NCBI RefSeq assembly: GCF_009846755.1
Contig: NZ_AQOR01000011.1
Location: 49,041-113,040, forward strand
DNA length: 64,000 bases
Direction of reading: 5' to 3'
Source: Alcanivorax sp. S71-1-4
Lineage (GTDB): Bacteria; Pseudomonadota; Gammaproteobacteria; Pseudomonadales; Alcanivoracaceae
Shown: positions 55,142 through 63,966 of the stretch, one piece after another
Numbering within the stretch: the first letter of the stretch is position 1
Layout of the letters: each line of letters begins with the position of its first letter
Made by a program: the position numbers and the translations under genes
Notes under the pieces: model-generated
What the model was told of the DNA's origin: nothing
The model's input: only the letters and a program-made list of their open reading frames with translations
The model's database searches: none

Positions 55142-57502
55142 TCAACCGAATACCGTATTGAACACGTCGTCATAGTGGCTGGCGAAGTGTACCGTCATTT
55201 TCTCGCGCAGGTAGTCCGGCAGTTCGTCGTAATCGCGCCGGTTCGCTTCCGGCAGCACCAGTTCGCGCAGGCCGACACGCCGTGCGGCGATCACTTTCTC
55301 GCGGATGCCGCCTACCGGCAGTACCTGTCCGGTCAGCGTCAGCTCGCCGGTCATGGCAAGTTTGCGAGGCAGGCGCTGATTACGGGCCAGCGAAATCAGC
55401 GCGGTGGCCATGGTGACACCGGCGCTGGGGCCGTCTTTGGGCGTCGCGCCCTCCGGCACGTGCAGGTGTACGAAAGCTTCGCGGAACCAGTCCTTGTCGG
55501 CGCCATACTGTTCGATATGGCTGGACACAAAGCTGTAGGCGATTTCACTGGATTCCCGCATCACGTCACCGAGCTGGCCGGTCTGGCGAAAGCCGCGGCC
55601 ATGGTTGTGCACACGGCTTGCCTCGACGGCCAGCGTGGCACCGCCGAGGGACGTCCAGGCCAGGCCGGTGACCACGCCGACGCCACGTTGGAGTTTCTCC
55701 GGGCGGAAATAGGGCTTGCCGAGAAACTCCGCCAGGTTATTGCCGGTGACGGACAGGCTGCGCCGGCCGTCCAGCAGCTGCACCACGGCCTTGCGGACGA
55801 TGCGGTTGAGCTGCTTTTCCAGGTTGCGGACACCGGCCTCGCGGGCATAACCCTCGATCACCTCGCGCAGGGCGCTGTCTGAGATTTTCAGCCGCGAGGG
55901 TTTGACACCGGCGCGTTCCAGGGCCCGTGGCCACAGGTGTTTGCGCGCGATGTCGACTTTTTCGGCAGTGATGTAGCCGCCAAGCCGGATGATTTCCATC
56001 CTGTCCAGCAGCGGGCCGGGGATCGAATCCAGCGTGTTGGCGGTGCAGATGAACAGCGTGTGTGACAGGTCCACGCGCAAATCCAGGTAGTGATCGAGGA
56101 ATTGCTGGTTCTGTTCGGGGTCGAGCACTTCCAGCAGCGCAGACGCAGGGTCGCCCTGGAACGACTGGCCAAGCTTGTCGATCTCGTCGAGCATGATCAC
56201 CGGGTTGCTGGTGCCGGCTTCTTTCAGGGCTTGCACCAGCTTGCCGGGCATGGCGCCGATATAGGTGCGGCGATGTCCCTTGATCTCGGCTTCGTCGCGC
56301 ATGCCGCCCAGGCTCAGCCGGTAGAAACGCCGGTTCAGCGATTCGGCAATGGCGCGGCCGATACTGGTTTTGCCGACACCGGGCGGGCCGACCAGCAGGA
56401 TGATGGCGCCGCGCATTTCCCCGCGCATGGCGCCCACGGCGAGAAACTCGATGATGCGGTCCTTGATGTCCGCCAGGCCGGCATGGTGCGCTTCCAGCAC
56501 GTTGCGGGCATGGTGCAGGTCCAGGTTGTCGGTGGAGAGCTTGCCCCAGGGCACCTGTGTCAGCCAGTCGAGATAGTTGCGGGTGACTGCGTACTCCGGC
56601 GAGCCGGTTTCCAGTACCGAGAGTTTCTTCAGCTCTTCATCGAACCGTTTGGCCACTGCATCAGGCAATGTCAGGTCGGCCACGCGGGCCTGGAATTCCT
56701 CCGCGTCCGCCGTGCGGTCATCCTTGGCCAGCCCCAGTTCTTTCTGGATGATCTTGAGCTGCTCGCGCAGGAAGAACTGCCGCTGCTGGGCGGAGACCTT
56801 TTCGTTGACCTGATCGTTGATGCTGTTCTGGAGGCGCGCGACTTCCAGTTCTTTCTTCAGCAGCACCAGGACTTTTTCCATGCGCTTGAGCAGCGGTACG
56901 GTTTCCAGCACACCTTGCAGCTCGGCACCGGAGGCGGTCGTCAATGCGGCGGCGAAATCGGTCAGCGGCGATGGCTCGCGCGGGCTGAAATTCTGCAGGT
57001 AGAGCTTCAATCCTTCGTTGTACAACGGGTTCAGCGGCAGCAATTCCTTGATGGTGTTGATGATCGCCAGTGCGTAGGCCTTTACTGAATCGGAGTCTTC
57101 TTCTTCCGCTTCCGGGTATTCCACCTCCACCAGGTAGGGCGGCTTGCGGCTGAGCCACCCGGTGATACGGAAGCGGGCCAGCCCCTGGGCGACCAGTTGC
57201 AGCATGCCGGACTCGCTGGCGGCGTTATGGACACGCACGAGGCAGCCGTACTCAGGAAAATCATCGGGGCCGACGTCTTCGGGTGGGCGGTCGCCGGTAT
57301 AGACCAGCCCGAGGGTATGGTGCGGTGTCTGGCTGACACGCTCCACGGTCGGTTGCCAGAGGTCCGGCTTGAACAGCACGGGTTGCACCAGGCCGGGCAT
57401 GAAAGGGCGCTGGTTGACGGGCAGCAGATAAATCCGCTGCGGACGCTGCTCCGGCAGTACCAGGGAGAGGCCGGGCTGCTGGGTTGCCTGCTCATCACTC
57501 AT
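55142..57502 (-). CDS. Second Lon-family ATP-dependent protease (AsrA-like)
   Basis: AAA+ serine protease, 786 aa, paralogous to the Lon at 20531. The LON N-terminal domain begins at LYLLPVNQRPFMPGLVQPVLF, followed by Walker A GPPGVGKTS and the catalytic Ser in KDGPSAGVTMATAL with the Lys in GGIREKVIAARR. The N-terminal domain differs strongly from the first copy, implying other substrates. P. aeruginosa has an equivalent extra Lon (AsrA) linked to aminoglycoside-induced stress. Start ATG 57502; ATG 57511 is close by. It is followed by rluA. Confidence 0.93.
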   Translation of the reverse strand: MSDEQATQQPGLSLVLPEQRPQRIYLLPVNQRPFMPGLVQPVLFKPDLWQPTVERVSQTPHHTLGLVYTGDRPPEDVGPDDFPEYGCLVRVHNAASESGMLQLVAQGLARFRITGWLSRKPPYLVEVEYPEAEEEDSDSVKAYALAIINTIKELLPLNPLYNEGLKLYLQNFSPREPSPLTDFAAALTTASGAELQGVLETVPLLKRMEKVLVLLKKELEVARLQNSINDQVNEKVSAQQRQFFLREQLKIIQKELGLAKDDRTADAEEFQARVADLTLPDAVAKRFDEELKKLSVLETGSPEYAVTRNYLDWLTQVPWGKLSTDNLDLHHARNVLEAHHAGLADIKDRIIEFLAVGAMRGEMRGAIILLVGPPGVGKTSIGRAIAESLNRRFYRLSLGGMRDEAEIKGHRRTYIGAMPGKLVQALKEAGTSNPVIMLDEIDKLGQSFQGDPASALLEVLDPEQNQQFLDHYLDLRVDLSHTLFICTANTLDSIPGPLLDRMEIIRLGGYITAEKVDIARKHLWPRALERAGVKPSRLKISDSALREVIEGYAREAGVRNLEKQLNRIVRKAVVQLLDGRRSLSVTGNNLAEFLGKPYFRPEKLQRGVGVVTGLAWTSLGGATLAVEASRVHNHGRGFRQTGQLGDVMRESSEIAYSFVSSHIEQYGADKDWFREAFVHLHVPEGATPKDGPSAGVTMATALISLARNQRLPRKLAMTGELTLTGQVLPVGGIREKVIAARRVGLRELVLPEANRRDYDELPDYLREKMTVHFASHYDDVFNTVFG

Positions 57503-57568
57503 CGGTCGCATTCCATTGTTTGGGGCGTGAATGCCTGAATGATGGCGACAGTGGCGGGAAATTCAATG

Positions 57569-57585
57569 GGGGCGCTTTGCGCCCC
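57569..57585. terminator. Short GC hairpin between the methyltransferase and second lon genes
   Basis: GGGGCGC and GCGCCCC around a TTT loop, just after the methyltransferase stop in the leftward direction. No clear T tract follows. Confidence 0.4.
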
Positions 57586-57595
57586 GGGCAGGGTA

Positions 57596-58219
57596 TCAGC
57601 GGGGCTGTTCGATAATCAGCAGATCGGCGCTGGCCGGGCGGGGTGTGCTGGTGCGGCGTTCTTTCAGGCGCGCGTCGAAATGCTCGATGCATTGCTCCGC
57701 CAGCGCATAAAAAGGCGCGCGGCCGGGGTCGGCGATGATGATCTGCTGTACGCCGGCGGACAGTGCCCGGCGGATCAGCTTGAACAGCACCGGGGTCAAT
57801 TCGTCCCAGAAACACACGTCTGCGCCGGTAATCGTATGCACGCCTTGCATTTGCTTGCGGGTGAGGCGTTCAAAGCGCGCCCGCCGGGTGGCGATGGTCA
57901 CACCATTGCGCTCTGCGTGCAGGTCGAGATAGGGGAAGACATCCGGGTCGGCGTCCACCGCGGTCACTTCCAGGCCCAGACGCTTGGCGCTGTATACCGC
58001 CAGCACCCCCCAGCCACATCCTATATCCATATGGCGGCTGCCTTCCGGCGGCCGGTGGCGTTTGAGGTAGTCCATGACGATGAAACTGGAGTTCCAGACC
58101 TTGTTGCCGTGGATCGAGGGGATGTGGGCTTCCCGCCGCAGCCGGCGGATATCGGGGTGGCTCTTCTGCAGAATGGTGATGCCCCGGGTGCGGATCTCAT
58201 TGGCCTTGCTGGCGGGCAT
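57596..58219 (-). CDS. Class I SAM methyltransferase, possibly protein-lysine type
   Basis: 207 aa cytosolic enzyme. SAM motif I is HMDIGCGWGVLAVYSAKRLGL, with the acidic residue at VTAVDADPDVFPYLDLHAE and the post-motif WDELTPVLFKLIRRAL. The N-terminal HIPSIHGNKVWNSSFIVMDYL resembles the W-x-A-x-x-L element of eukaryotic METTL20/21-like lysine methyltransferases, so a protein target is plausible but unproven. The start is ATG 58219; an in-frame opening 18 bp upstream is possible. It lies upstream of lon-2 in the same direction. Confidence 0.8.
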   Translation of the reverse strand: MPASKANEIRTRGITILQKSHPDIRRLRREAHIPSIHGNKVWNSSFIVMDYLKRHRPPEGSRHMDIGCGWGVLAVYSAKRLGLEVTAVDADPDVFPYLDLHAERNGVTIATRRARFERLTRKQMQGVHTITGADVCFWDELTPVLFKLIRRALSAGVQQIIIADPGRAPFYALAEQCIEHFDARLKERRTSTPRPASADLLIIEQPR

Positions 58220-58440
58220 TCGGATTCCTCGGGTCATGGCATCCCGCTGCCGGGAGAGGTTTTACTGGGATGCAGTGATGGCAACGCGCACATTCTGACG
58301 GCAGAATGTGAAGCACACCTTACGAAGCCGGCACCGATTGTTCAACCTGTCCGGCTGCGCGTAAGCATAACAACAGCCGCCTTGAGTGGCTGAATTCGCC
58401 TGGCTCTGCCGGGCTTATGTGTTGAACCGGGGAGGCCCCA

Positions 58441-59706
58441 TTGGTCGGGCTGCGAGAGAACATAGGTATCGGTGCGCGTGCGCTGGGTTCACTGGTGAGC
58501 GGCCGTGGACGTTATCTGCGCGCCCTGGCCACCATGGCTGAAGTGCTGGCGGTCTATGGCCGGCAGCGTGCTCGCAGCCAGCGGGCGCTGGAGGATGTGC
58601 ACGCCGATGCTGCGCTGCGCATCACCCGGCTGTGTCGTCGTAACGGCGCGAGCTGGGTCAAGGCAGCGCAGTTTTTCAGTTGTCGTCCGGATGTGCTGCC
58701 GCCGCAGTACATTGATTCCCTGCAAACACTTCAGAACGCCGCCCAGCCGGTGCATTTCGATCTGCTGAAGCCGGTGCTGGCTGAAGCACTGGGGGCGGAC
58801 TGGACCAGCCGTTTCAGCGAATTCGATCTGGTGCCGGTGGCCACTGCCTCGATCGCGCAAGTGCATCGCGCCCGCCTGATCACGGGGGAAGAGGTGGCGG
58901 TGAAGATACGCCTGCCGGAAGTGGCGCGGCTGTTCGAGCAGGACAGCCGCATTTTCCGGCTGTTGTCGCGCCTGCTCGCACCGCTGGTGCATGAGCTGGA
59001 TGTGATACAGGTGACAGAACAGTTGCTGGCCATGACGGCGGCGGAGCTGGACCTGCGCAACGAGGCGGAAAACCTGCGCCGGTTTGCACGCCTGCCGCAT
59101 CCGGCGGGCATCAGTGTGCCGGTGCTGCACGACGACCTGAGCAGTGAGTCAGTGATGATCACCGGGTGGGTGCATGGCCACCGCCTGCGGGAATACCTCG
59201 ACGGCCACCCGGACGAGGCATCGCGGCTTCTGGGAACGCTGTTTGCCAGTTATCTGCAACAGGTGACGCGCTTCGGCATCTATCAGGCCGATCCGCACCC
59301 GGGCAATTTCATCGTCAATGACACGGGCGAGATCACCATTCTCGATTTCGGTGCCATTGGCCGTCTCACCCCCGAAGAGGTGCGGCACTATTCGCATCTG
59401 CTGTACGGGCTGATGGGCTTTGCCGGTGAAGTGGATGTCGGCGAGCTGTTTGCCCGCGCCGGGTTTGTCGGGGGCAACCCGGAGACACTGCGCGAGTTGT
59501 CGATGTACGTGCTCAGTGATCGTCTGCGCGACCAGCATCCGCTGGAAGCCATGCAGGCGCTGCTGGAAAAATTTCGCGAGGAGAAGGTCCGCATTCCTGA
59601 CTCCTACATCGGTATCTCCCGCGTGCTGATCACGATTGGCGGGTTTCTGATGACCTATCAGGTGCCGTTTGACTGGACACCGCCTGAACTTCGGGCGCGG
59701 CATTGA
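58441..59706 (+). CDS. ABC1/UbiB-type atypical kinase, soluble, with altered KxGQ motif
   Basis: 421 aa relative of the AarF/COQ8 family without the C-terminal membrane helices of the other copy. The loop equivalent to KxGQ reads WVKAAQFFS (K74-A-A-Q77), so the usual Gly is Ala. The A-rich loop VATASIAQVHRA, the lysine EEVAVKIRLP, the catalytic YQADPHPGNF and the DFG (ILDFGAIG) are intact, so ATP chemistry is likely kept. The start is TTG 58441 with GGGGAGG 5 bp upstream. Its 3' end overlaps the opposing DMT gene by 77 bp. Confidence 0.85.
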   Translation: MVGLRENIGIGARALGSLVSGRGRYLRALATMAEVLAVYGRQRARSQRALEDVHADAALRITRLCRRNGASWVKAAQFFSCRPDVLPPQYIDSLQTLQNAAQPVHFDLLKPVLAEALGADWTSRFSEFDLVPVATASIAQVHRARLITGEEVAVKIRLPEVARLFEQDSRIFRLLSRLLAPLVHELDVIQVTEQLLAMTAAELDLRNEAENLRRFARLPHPAGISVPVLHDDLSSESVMITGWVHGHRLREYLDGHPDEASRLLGTLFASYLQQVTRFGIYQADPHPGNFIVNDTGEITILDFGAIGRLTPEEVRHYSHLLYGLMGFAGEVDVGELFARAGFVGGNPETLRELSMYVLSDRLRDQHPLEAMQALLEKFREEKVRIPDSYIGISRVLITIGGFLMTYQVPFDWTPPELRARH

Positions 59707-60556
59707 GGCCGCGCCGGCGGTCAAGGTTCCACAGCCCCGCGATAAAGATCAGTGCGGTGCCCACCAGGGTGCTCCAGTGCAGCGCTTCGGCCCAGAACAC
59801 CAGCCCGAGCAGTGCGGCCCAGACCACGGAGGTGTAATTGTAGATGCCGATCCGGCCGGGGCTGGCCAGCTTGTAGGCGGTGGTCATGGTGATCTGTGCG
59901 GCAGTGGCCACCACGCCAATGGCGACCAGCCACGGCCAGTGTTCCGGGCCGGGCAGGGGGCGCACCCAGAGCAGTGGCACAGCGGAAATCAGCGAGCTGA
60001 ACACGCCGAACCAGAATACCGTGCGGCGTGGCGGCTCGGTGTCGGAGATGCTGCGGATGCCGACCATCGCCACGCTCATCAGTGCTGCACCGGCAAGCGC
60101 CACCAAGTGCACCGGGTCGAAGTGCCCGGGCACCGGCCGCAACACAAAGCTGACACCGACAAAACCGAGCATGATGGCAAGCAGGGTACGTGGGCCAATA
60201 CGGTCACCCAGCCATAGCCAGGCGATCAGGGGCATCAGAAACGGCGTGGTCATTTTGACCAGCACGGCCTCCGCCAGTGGAATATGCGCGATGGTGTAGA
60301 AATAACAGTACATCGCGGCCAGGCCCGCCGCGGCACGGATCAGGTGGCCGCCAAGGCGACGGGTGGCCATGGCGTGCAGGCCGCCGCGCTGCAGCAGGAA
60401 CGGCAGCAGCACAGCCAGCCCGAGCAGGTTGCGAAAAAAGGTCACCACTTCCGGTGGCAGGTCCTGGCTGACGTGCTTGACCATCGCCGCCATGATCGCC
60501 AGCAGCAGTTCGCTGAATATCAGCAGCAGTGCGCCACGGCCTAGCTGATTCTGCAT
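59630..60556 (-). CDS. EamA/DMT-family transporter
   Basis: 308 aa inner-membrane carrier with ten helices in two EamA repeats (opening LLIFSELLLAIMAAMVKHVSQ; second repeat with YKLASPGRIGIYNYTSVVWAALLGLVFW). It belongs to the RhaT-like S-adenosylmethionine/amino-acid type DMT group by pattern; the substrate is unknown. Its start is one base after the rimO stop, so the two are likely co-transcribed. The last 25 codons overlap the opposing kinase gene by 77 bp; this tail is polar and could be non-essential. Confidence 0.88.
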   Translation of the reverse strand: MQNQLGRGALLLIFSELLLAIMAAMVKHVSQDLPPEVVTFFRNLLGLAVLLPFLLQRGGLHAMATRRLGGHLIRAAAGLAAMYCYFYTIAHIPLAEAVLVKMTTPFLMPLIAWLWLGDRIGPRTLLAIMLGFVGVSFVLRPVPGHFDPVHLVALAGAALMSVAMVGIRSISDTEPPRRTVFWFGVFSSLISAVPLLWVRPLPGPEHWPWLVAIGVVATAAQITMTTAYKLASPGRIGIYNYTSVVWAALLGLVFWAEALHWSTLVGTALIFIAGLWNLDRRRGLNAAPEVQAVSSQTAPDRSSETRQS

Positions 60557-61879
60557 TCAGTTTTTGTCGACGAGGCTTGCCCAGAGATCGTGCTCGTCAC
60601 TGTGCTCCACGCGGGCCCATACGCGCTGGCCCGGTGTGAGATCCGTCTCGCCATTCAGGTAGACCAGCCCGTCAATTTCCGGGGCGTCGGCCTGGGAGCG
60701 CCCGATGGCGCCTTCGTCATCGACTTCGTCGATCAACACCTCAATGTCCCGGCCGACCTTGCGCGCCAGCCGGCGCGCGCTGATACGCGCCTGAACATTC
60801 ATGAACCGCTCGAGCCGTTCGGCGGCAATCTCTTCCGGTACCGGGTCCGGCAGGTCGTTGGCCGGTGCACCGTCCACGGCGGAGTAGGTGAAGCAGCCGA
60901 CGCGATCCAGTTCTGCTTCTTCCAGCCAGTCCAGCAGCAGTTCGAAATCCTCGTCGGTTTCGCCGGGGAAACCGACAATAAAGGTACTGCGAAGGGTCAG
61001 GTCCGGGCAGATTTCGCGCCAGCGGCGGATACGTTCCAGCGTGTTTTCCGCGTGCGCGGGGCGTTTCATCAGCGACAGAATGCGCGGGCTGGCATGCTGG
61101 AAGGGAATGTCCAGATAAGGCAGGATTTTGCCGGCCGCCATCAACGGAATGACCTCGTCCACGTGCGGATACGGATACACATAATGCAGCCGCACCCAGA
61201 CGCCCATGCTGCCCAGCGCCTGGCACATTTCCAGCATGCGGGTCTTCACCGGCATACCATCCCAGAAGCCGGTCTGGTATTTCAGGTCCACGCCGTAAGC
61301 GCTGGTATCCTGTGAAATAACCAGCAGTTCCTGCACGCCTGCACGGACCAGCCGTTGCGCTTCGTCCAGCACTTCGCCGACCGGGCGGCTGGCCAGTTTG
61401 CCGCGCATGCTGGGGATGATGCAGAAACTGCACTTGTGATTGCAGCCTTCGGAAATCTTCAGATAAGCGTAGTGACGCGGCGTAAGCTTGATGCCTTGCG
61501 GCGGCACCAGGTCCATGAACGGATTGTGTTCGGCCTTCGGCGGCACGACGTCGTGCACGGTATTCACCACTTGTTCGTATTGCTGCGGCCCGGTCACCGC
61601 CAGCACCTGAGGGTGCACCTGACGGATATCGTTTTCCTGCACGCCCAGGCAACCGGTGACGATAACCTTGCCATTCTCGTTCAGCGCTTCGCCGATGGCC
61701 TCCAGTGATTCAGCCTTGGCGGCGTCAATGAAGCCACAGGTATTCACCACCACGACGTCGGCGTCCTGATAGGTCGGTACCACCTCGTAGCCCTCGGTGC
61801 GCAACTGGGTGAGAATGCGTTCCGAGTCGACGAGGGCTTTGGGACAGCCAAGGCTGATGAATCCGACCTTACCGGGCAT
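60557..61879 (-). CDS. rimO: Ribosomal protein S12 methylthiotransferase RimO
   Basis: Radical-SAM enzyme that adds a methylthio group to Asp89 of ribosomal protein S12, 440 aa. The N-terminal MTTase domain uses three Cys ([28 protein letters not shown]). The radical-SAM cluster is [14 protein letters not shown] (C-x3-C-x2-C). A TRAM domain ([15 protein letters not shown]) ends the protein. The sequence following the first Cys, PKALVDSE, distinguishes RimO from MiaB. It needs two [4Fe-4S] clusters, a likely NfuA client. It is divergent from thpR. Confidence 0.96.
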   Translation of the reverse strand: MPGKVGFISLGCPKALVDSERILTQLRTEGYEVVPTYQDADVVVVNTCGFIDAAKAESLEAIGEALNENGKVIVTGCLGVQENDIRQVHPQVLAVTGPQQYEQVVNTVHDVVPPKAEHNPFMDLVPPQGIKLTPRHYAYLKISEGCNHKCSFCIIPSMRGKLASRPVGEVLDEAQRLVRAGVQELLVISQDTSAYGVDLKYQTGFWDGMPVKTRMLEMCQALGSMGVWVRLHYVYPYPHVDEVIPLMAAGKILPYLDIPFQHASPRILSLMKRPAHAENTLERIRRWREICPDLTLRSTFIVGFPGETDEDFELLLDWLEEAELDRVGCFTYSAVDGAPANDLPDPVPEEIAAERLERFMNVQARISARRLARKVGRDIEVLIDEVDDEGAIGRSQADAPEIDGLVYLNGETDLTPGQRVWARVEHSDEHDLWASLVDKN

Positions 61880-61967
61880 GGGCGATGTGTCTCCTGTTCG
61901 GGGGGCGCAATTCTACCTTGTGGCGGGCCGCGCCTGCCATGCTTCGCCAACGGGAGATGTTACCGCC

Positions 61968-62486
61968 ATGCGCAGCTTTCTCGGGTTGCCGGTCACCGGC
62001 GCCCTGCGCCAGCAATTGCAACTGTATTGTGCGGCTGCGCCAGCGGGCCTGGCGCGCTGGGAAGCCGCCGAGGACTGGCATCTGACGCTGGTCTTTCTCG
62101 GTGATCCGGGGGCGGCACGGCAGGCTGCGCTGGCGTCGGCGCTCGCCTCCCTGTGTGCCCGCCTGGCACCGATCCGGCAGCCATTGACCGGTCCGATACC
62201 GTTTCCCGTGCCGGGCAGCCCTGTGCTGGCACTGGAGGGCCGGCCGGTGGCGCCGCTTGCGGTATTGCAGACGGCCTTGTCCAGCCTCTGCCGGGAACGG
62301 GGCATGGTGCTGGATGACCGCGCTTTCCGGCCACATGTCACGCTGGCCCGGCAGCATGCCGGGCCTGTGCCGCCGCTGGCACCCGCGTGTCTGGAGGCCG
62401 GGGAAGTGGTGCTGTACCACAGCGGGGATGCCGATGCCGCCGGCCGTCGCTACCAGCGCAGGATGAGCTGGCCGCTGGGTGTTTGA
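61968..62486 (+). CDS. thpR: RNA 2',3'-cyclic phosphodiesterase / 2'-5' RNA ligase ThpR
   Basis: Small 2H phosphoesterase, 172 aa. The two HxT/S motifs are DWHLTLVFLG and FRPHVTLAR, typical of ThpR (LigT). The enzyme opens 2',3'-cyclic phosphates on RNA and can join tRNA halves in vitro. The start is ATG 61968 with GGGAG upstream; residues before it in the same frame run into the rimO promoter region. It ends with an intrinsic terminator. Confidence 0.93.
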   Translation: MRSFLGLPVTGALRQQLQLYCAAAPAGLARWEAAEDWHLTLVFLGDPGAARQAALASALASLCARLAPIRQPLTGPIPFPVPGSPVLALEGRPVAPLAVLQTALSSLCRERGMVLDDRAFRPHVTLARQHAGPVPPLAPACLEAGEVVLYHSGDADAAGRRYQRRMSWPLGV

Positions 62487-62516
62487 AAAGGAGGCGTGGA
62501 AAAGAGGCCTGAAACG

Positions 62517-62545
62517 AAAAAAGCCGCCTGGATGAAGGCGGCTTT
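62517..62545 (+). terminator. Intrinsic terminator after thpR
   Basis: AAGCCGCCT and AGGCGGCTT flank a GGATGA loop, with an A run before and TTTCT after. Confidence 0.8.
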
Positions 62546-62593
62546 CTGTGTCTGCCCGTGTCTTCAGAGAAGGTCGGGAGGGCAGGGTGTGTC

Positions 62594-62670
62594 TGGTCGG
62601 AGTAGCAGGATTTGAACCTACGACCCCTACGTCCCGAACGTAGTGCTCTACCAGGCTGAGCTATACTCCG
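62594..62670 (-). tRNA. tRNA-Pro(CGG)
   Basis: 77 nt on the minus strand with encoded CCA. The anticodon stem CTACG/CGTAG surrounds loop TTCGGGA, anticodon CGG. Acceptor CGGAGTA pairs with TACTCCG. It is the second proline tRNA of the window and stands alone. Confidence 0.96.
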
Positions 62671-62820
62671 AAAGTGGGGCGCATTCTAACAAAAAAAACC
62701 GGGATTACCAGAGGCAATTGCCCGACCGTTGTTTTTTTAGCCATGCCTGTTTTTCCGCCATGTCTGCTTTTCCGCCATGCTGGGGAGGCAGGGCGCACGA
62801 GTACAGGCATAATGCGCGGC

Positions 62821-63966
62821 ATGAGCCGATCACACTCTTCCTCCGAGTCTCCCGAGACAGCGCTTGAGCACCCGCGTGGTGCCGTGACCGTGCGCCGCTG
62901 GCCGCGTCGGCGCAGCGAAACACTGCGCGCCTGGGACGGCGCGGACTTGTACCTGCTGGACCTGCCGGATGCGCCTGCCAGTGGCCCGGTGCTGGTGCTC
63001 AACGATCACTGCGGGGCGCTGGCATTACTGCTGCCGGGCTGCGTGGTGTCCGGTGATTCCTGGCTGGCACGTGCGGCATTGCTGGCCAATGCCGCAGACA
63101 ATGGCCAGACGTTCGATGCACAGCGCTGGTGCTGGCCGGACCAGTCCTGGCCGGCGCAGCCGGCAAGGGTGCTGGTGCGTGTGCCGAAGCAACTGGCGCT
63201 GCTGGAATACCAGCTCTGGCGCCTGGCGACGGAGCTGCCCGCCGGCACCCCTGTGGCGCTGGCCTGGATGGACAAGCATTTGCCGGGCACGCTGCTGGCG
63301 CTGGTAAGGCGGTACCTCGGCGATATTGATCTGTTGCGGGGCCGGTACAAGGCGCACGGGCTGACGGCGCGGGTCACCGGGGAAGCTGTGCCGGCACCGC
63401 CTTATCCCAGCCGCATCAGGGTGCCGGGGTGGGACTGGACACTGACGGTGCGCGCGGGCGTGTTCGCGCAGGCGCAGATGGATATCGGGGCACGCTTTTT
63501 CATGCAGCATGTGCCGTCGGGTATCAGTGGGCGTATCGCTGATCTGGGATGTGGCAATGGCGTGATCGGGCTGGTGGCGGCGGCGCGCAATCCGTCGGCA
63601 CAGGTGGTGTTCTGTGACGAGTCCTGGCAGGCCCTGGAAAGCGCACGGGAGAATGCCGCGCGTCATGCCGGGGATGTGGAGGCGGTGTTTCACCTTGGCA
63701 ACGGTCTGGCCGGATGCGACGGGCTGTTTGATCTGGTGCTGCTGAACCCGCCGTTTCACCGTGGCCATGCCGTGGACGACAGTATGGCCAGAATGCTGTT
63801 CCGGCAGGTGGCGCGGCGCCTTGCCCCGCAAGGTGAATTGCGGGTGATCGGCAATCGGCACCTGGGCTATGGCGGGTTGCTGAAGCGTTATTTCCGGCAG
63901 GTGTCGCGGGTGGCGGATTCGGACAAGTTCAGTATTGTCAGCGCGGCCGGGGGAGTGGAGCGGTAG
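62821..63966 (+). CDS. rlmG: RlmG/RsmC-like 23S rRNA (guanine-N2) methyltransferase
   Basis: Class I methyltransferase of 381 aa with two tandem methyltransferase-like domains, the first degenerate, as in RlmG (E. coli 378 aa) and RsmC. SAM motif I of the active half is RIADLGCGNGVIGLVAAARN, and the catalytic motif is LNPPFHRG, typical of N2-guanine methyltransferases. The RlmG call rests on length and on HRGHAVDDSMARMLF after NPPF. The start is ATG 62821; ATG 62812 is equally possible. It ends 34 bp from the window edge. Confidence 0.82.
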   Translation: MSRSHSSSESPETALEHPRGAVTVRRWPRRRSETLRAWDGADLYLLDLPDAPASGPVLVLNDHCGALALLLPGCVVSGDSWLARAALLANAADNGQTFDAQRWCWPDQSWPAQPARVLVRVPKQLALLEYQLWRLATELPAGTPVALAWMDKHLPGTLLALVRRYLGDIDLLRGRYKAHGLTARVTGEAVPAPPYPSRIRVPGWDWTLTVRAGVFAQAQMDIGARFFMQHVPSGISGRIADLGCGNGVIGLVAAARNPSAQVVFCDESWQALESARENAARHAGDVEAVFHLGNGLAGCDGLFDLVLLNPPFHRGHAVDDSMARMLFRQVARRLAPQGELRVIGNRHLGYGGLLKRYFRQVSRVADSDKFSIVSAAGGVER

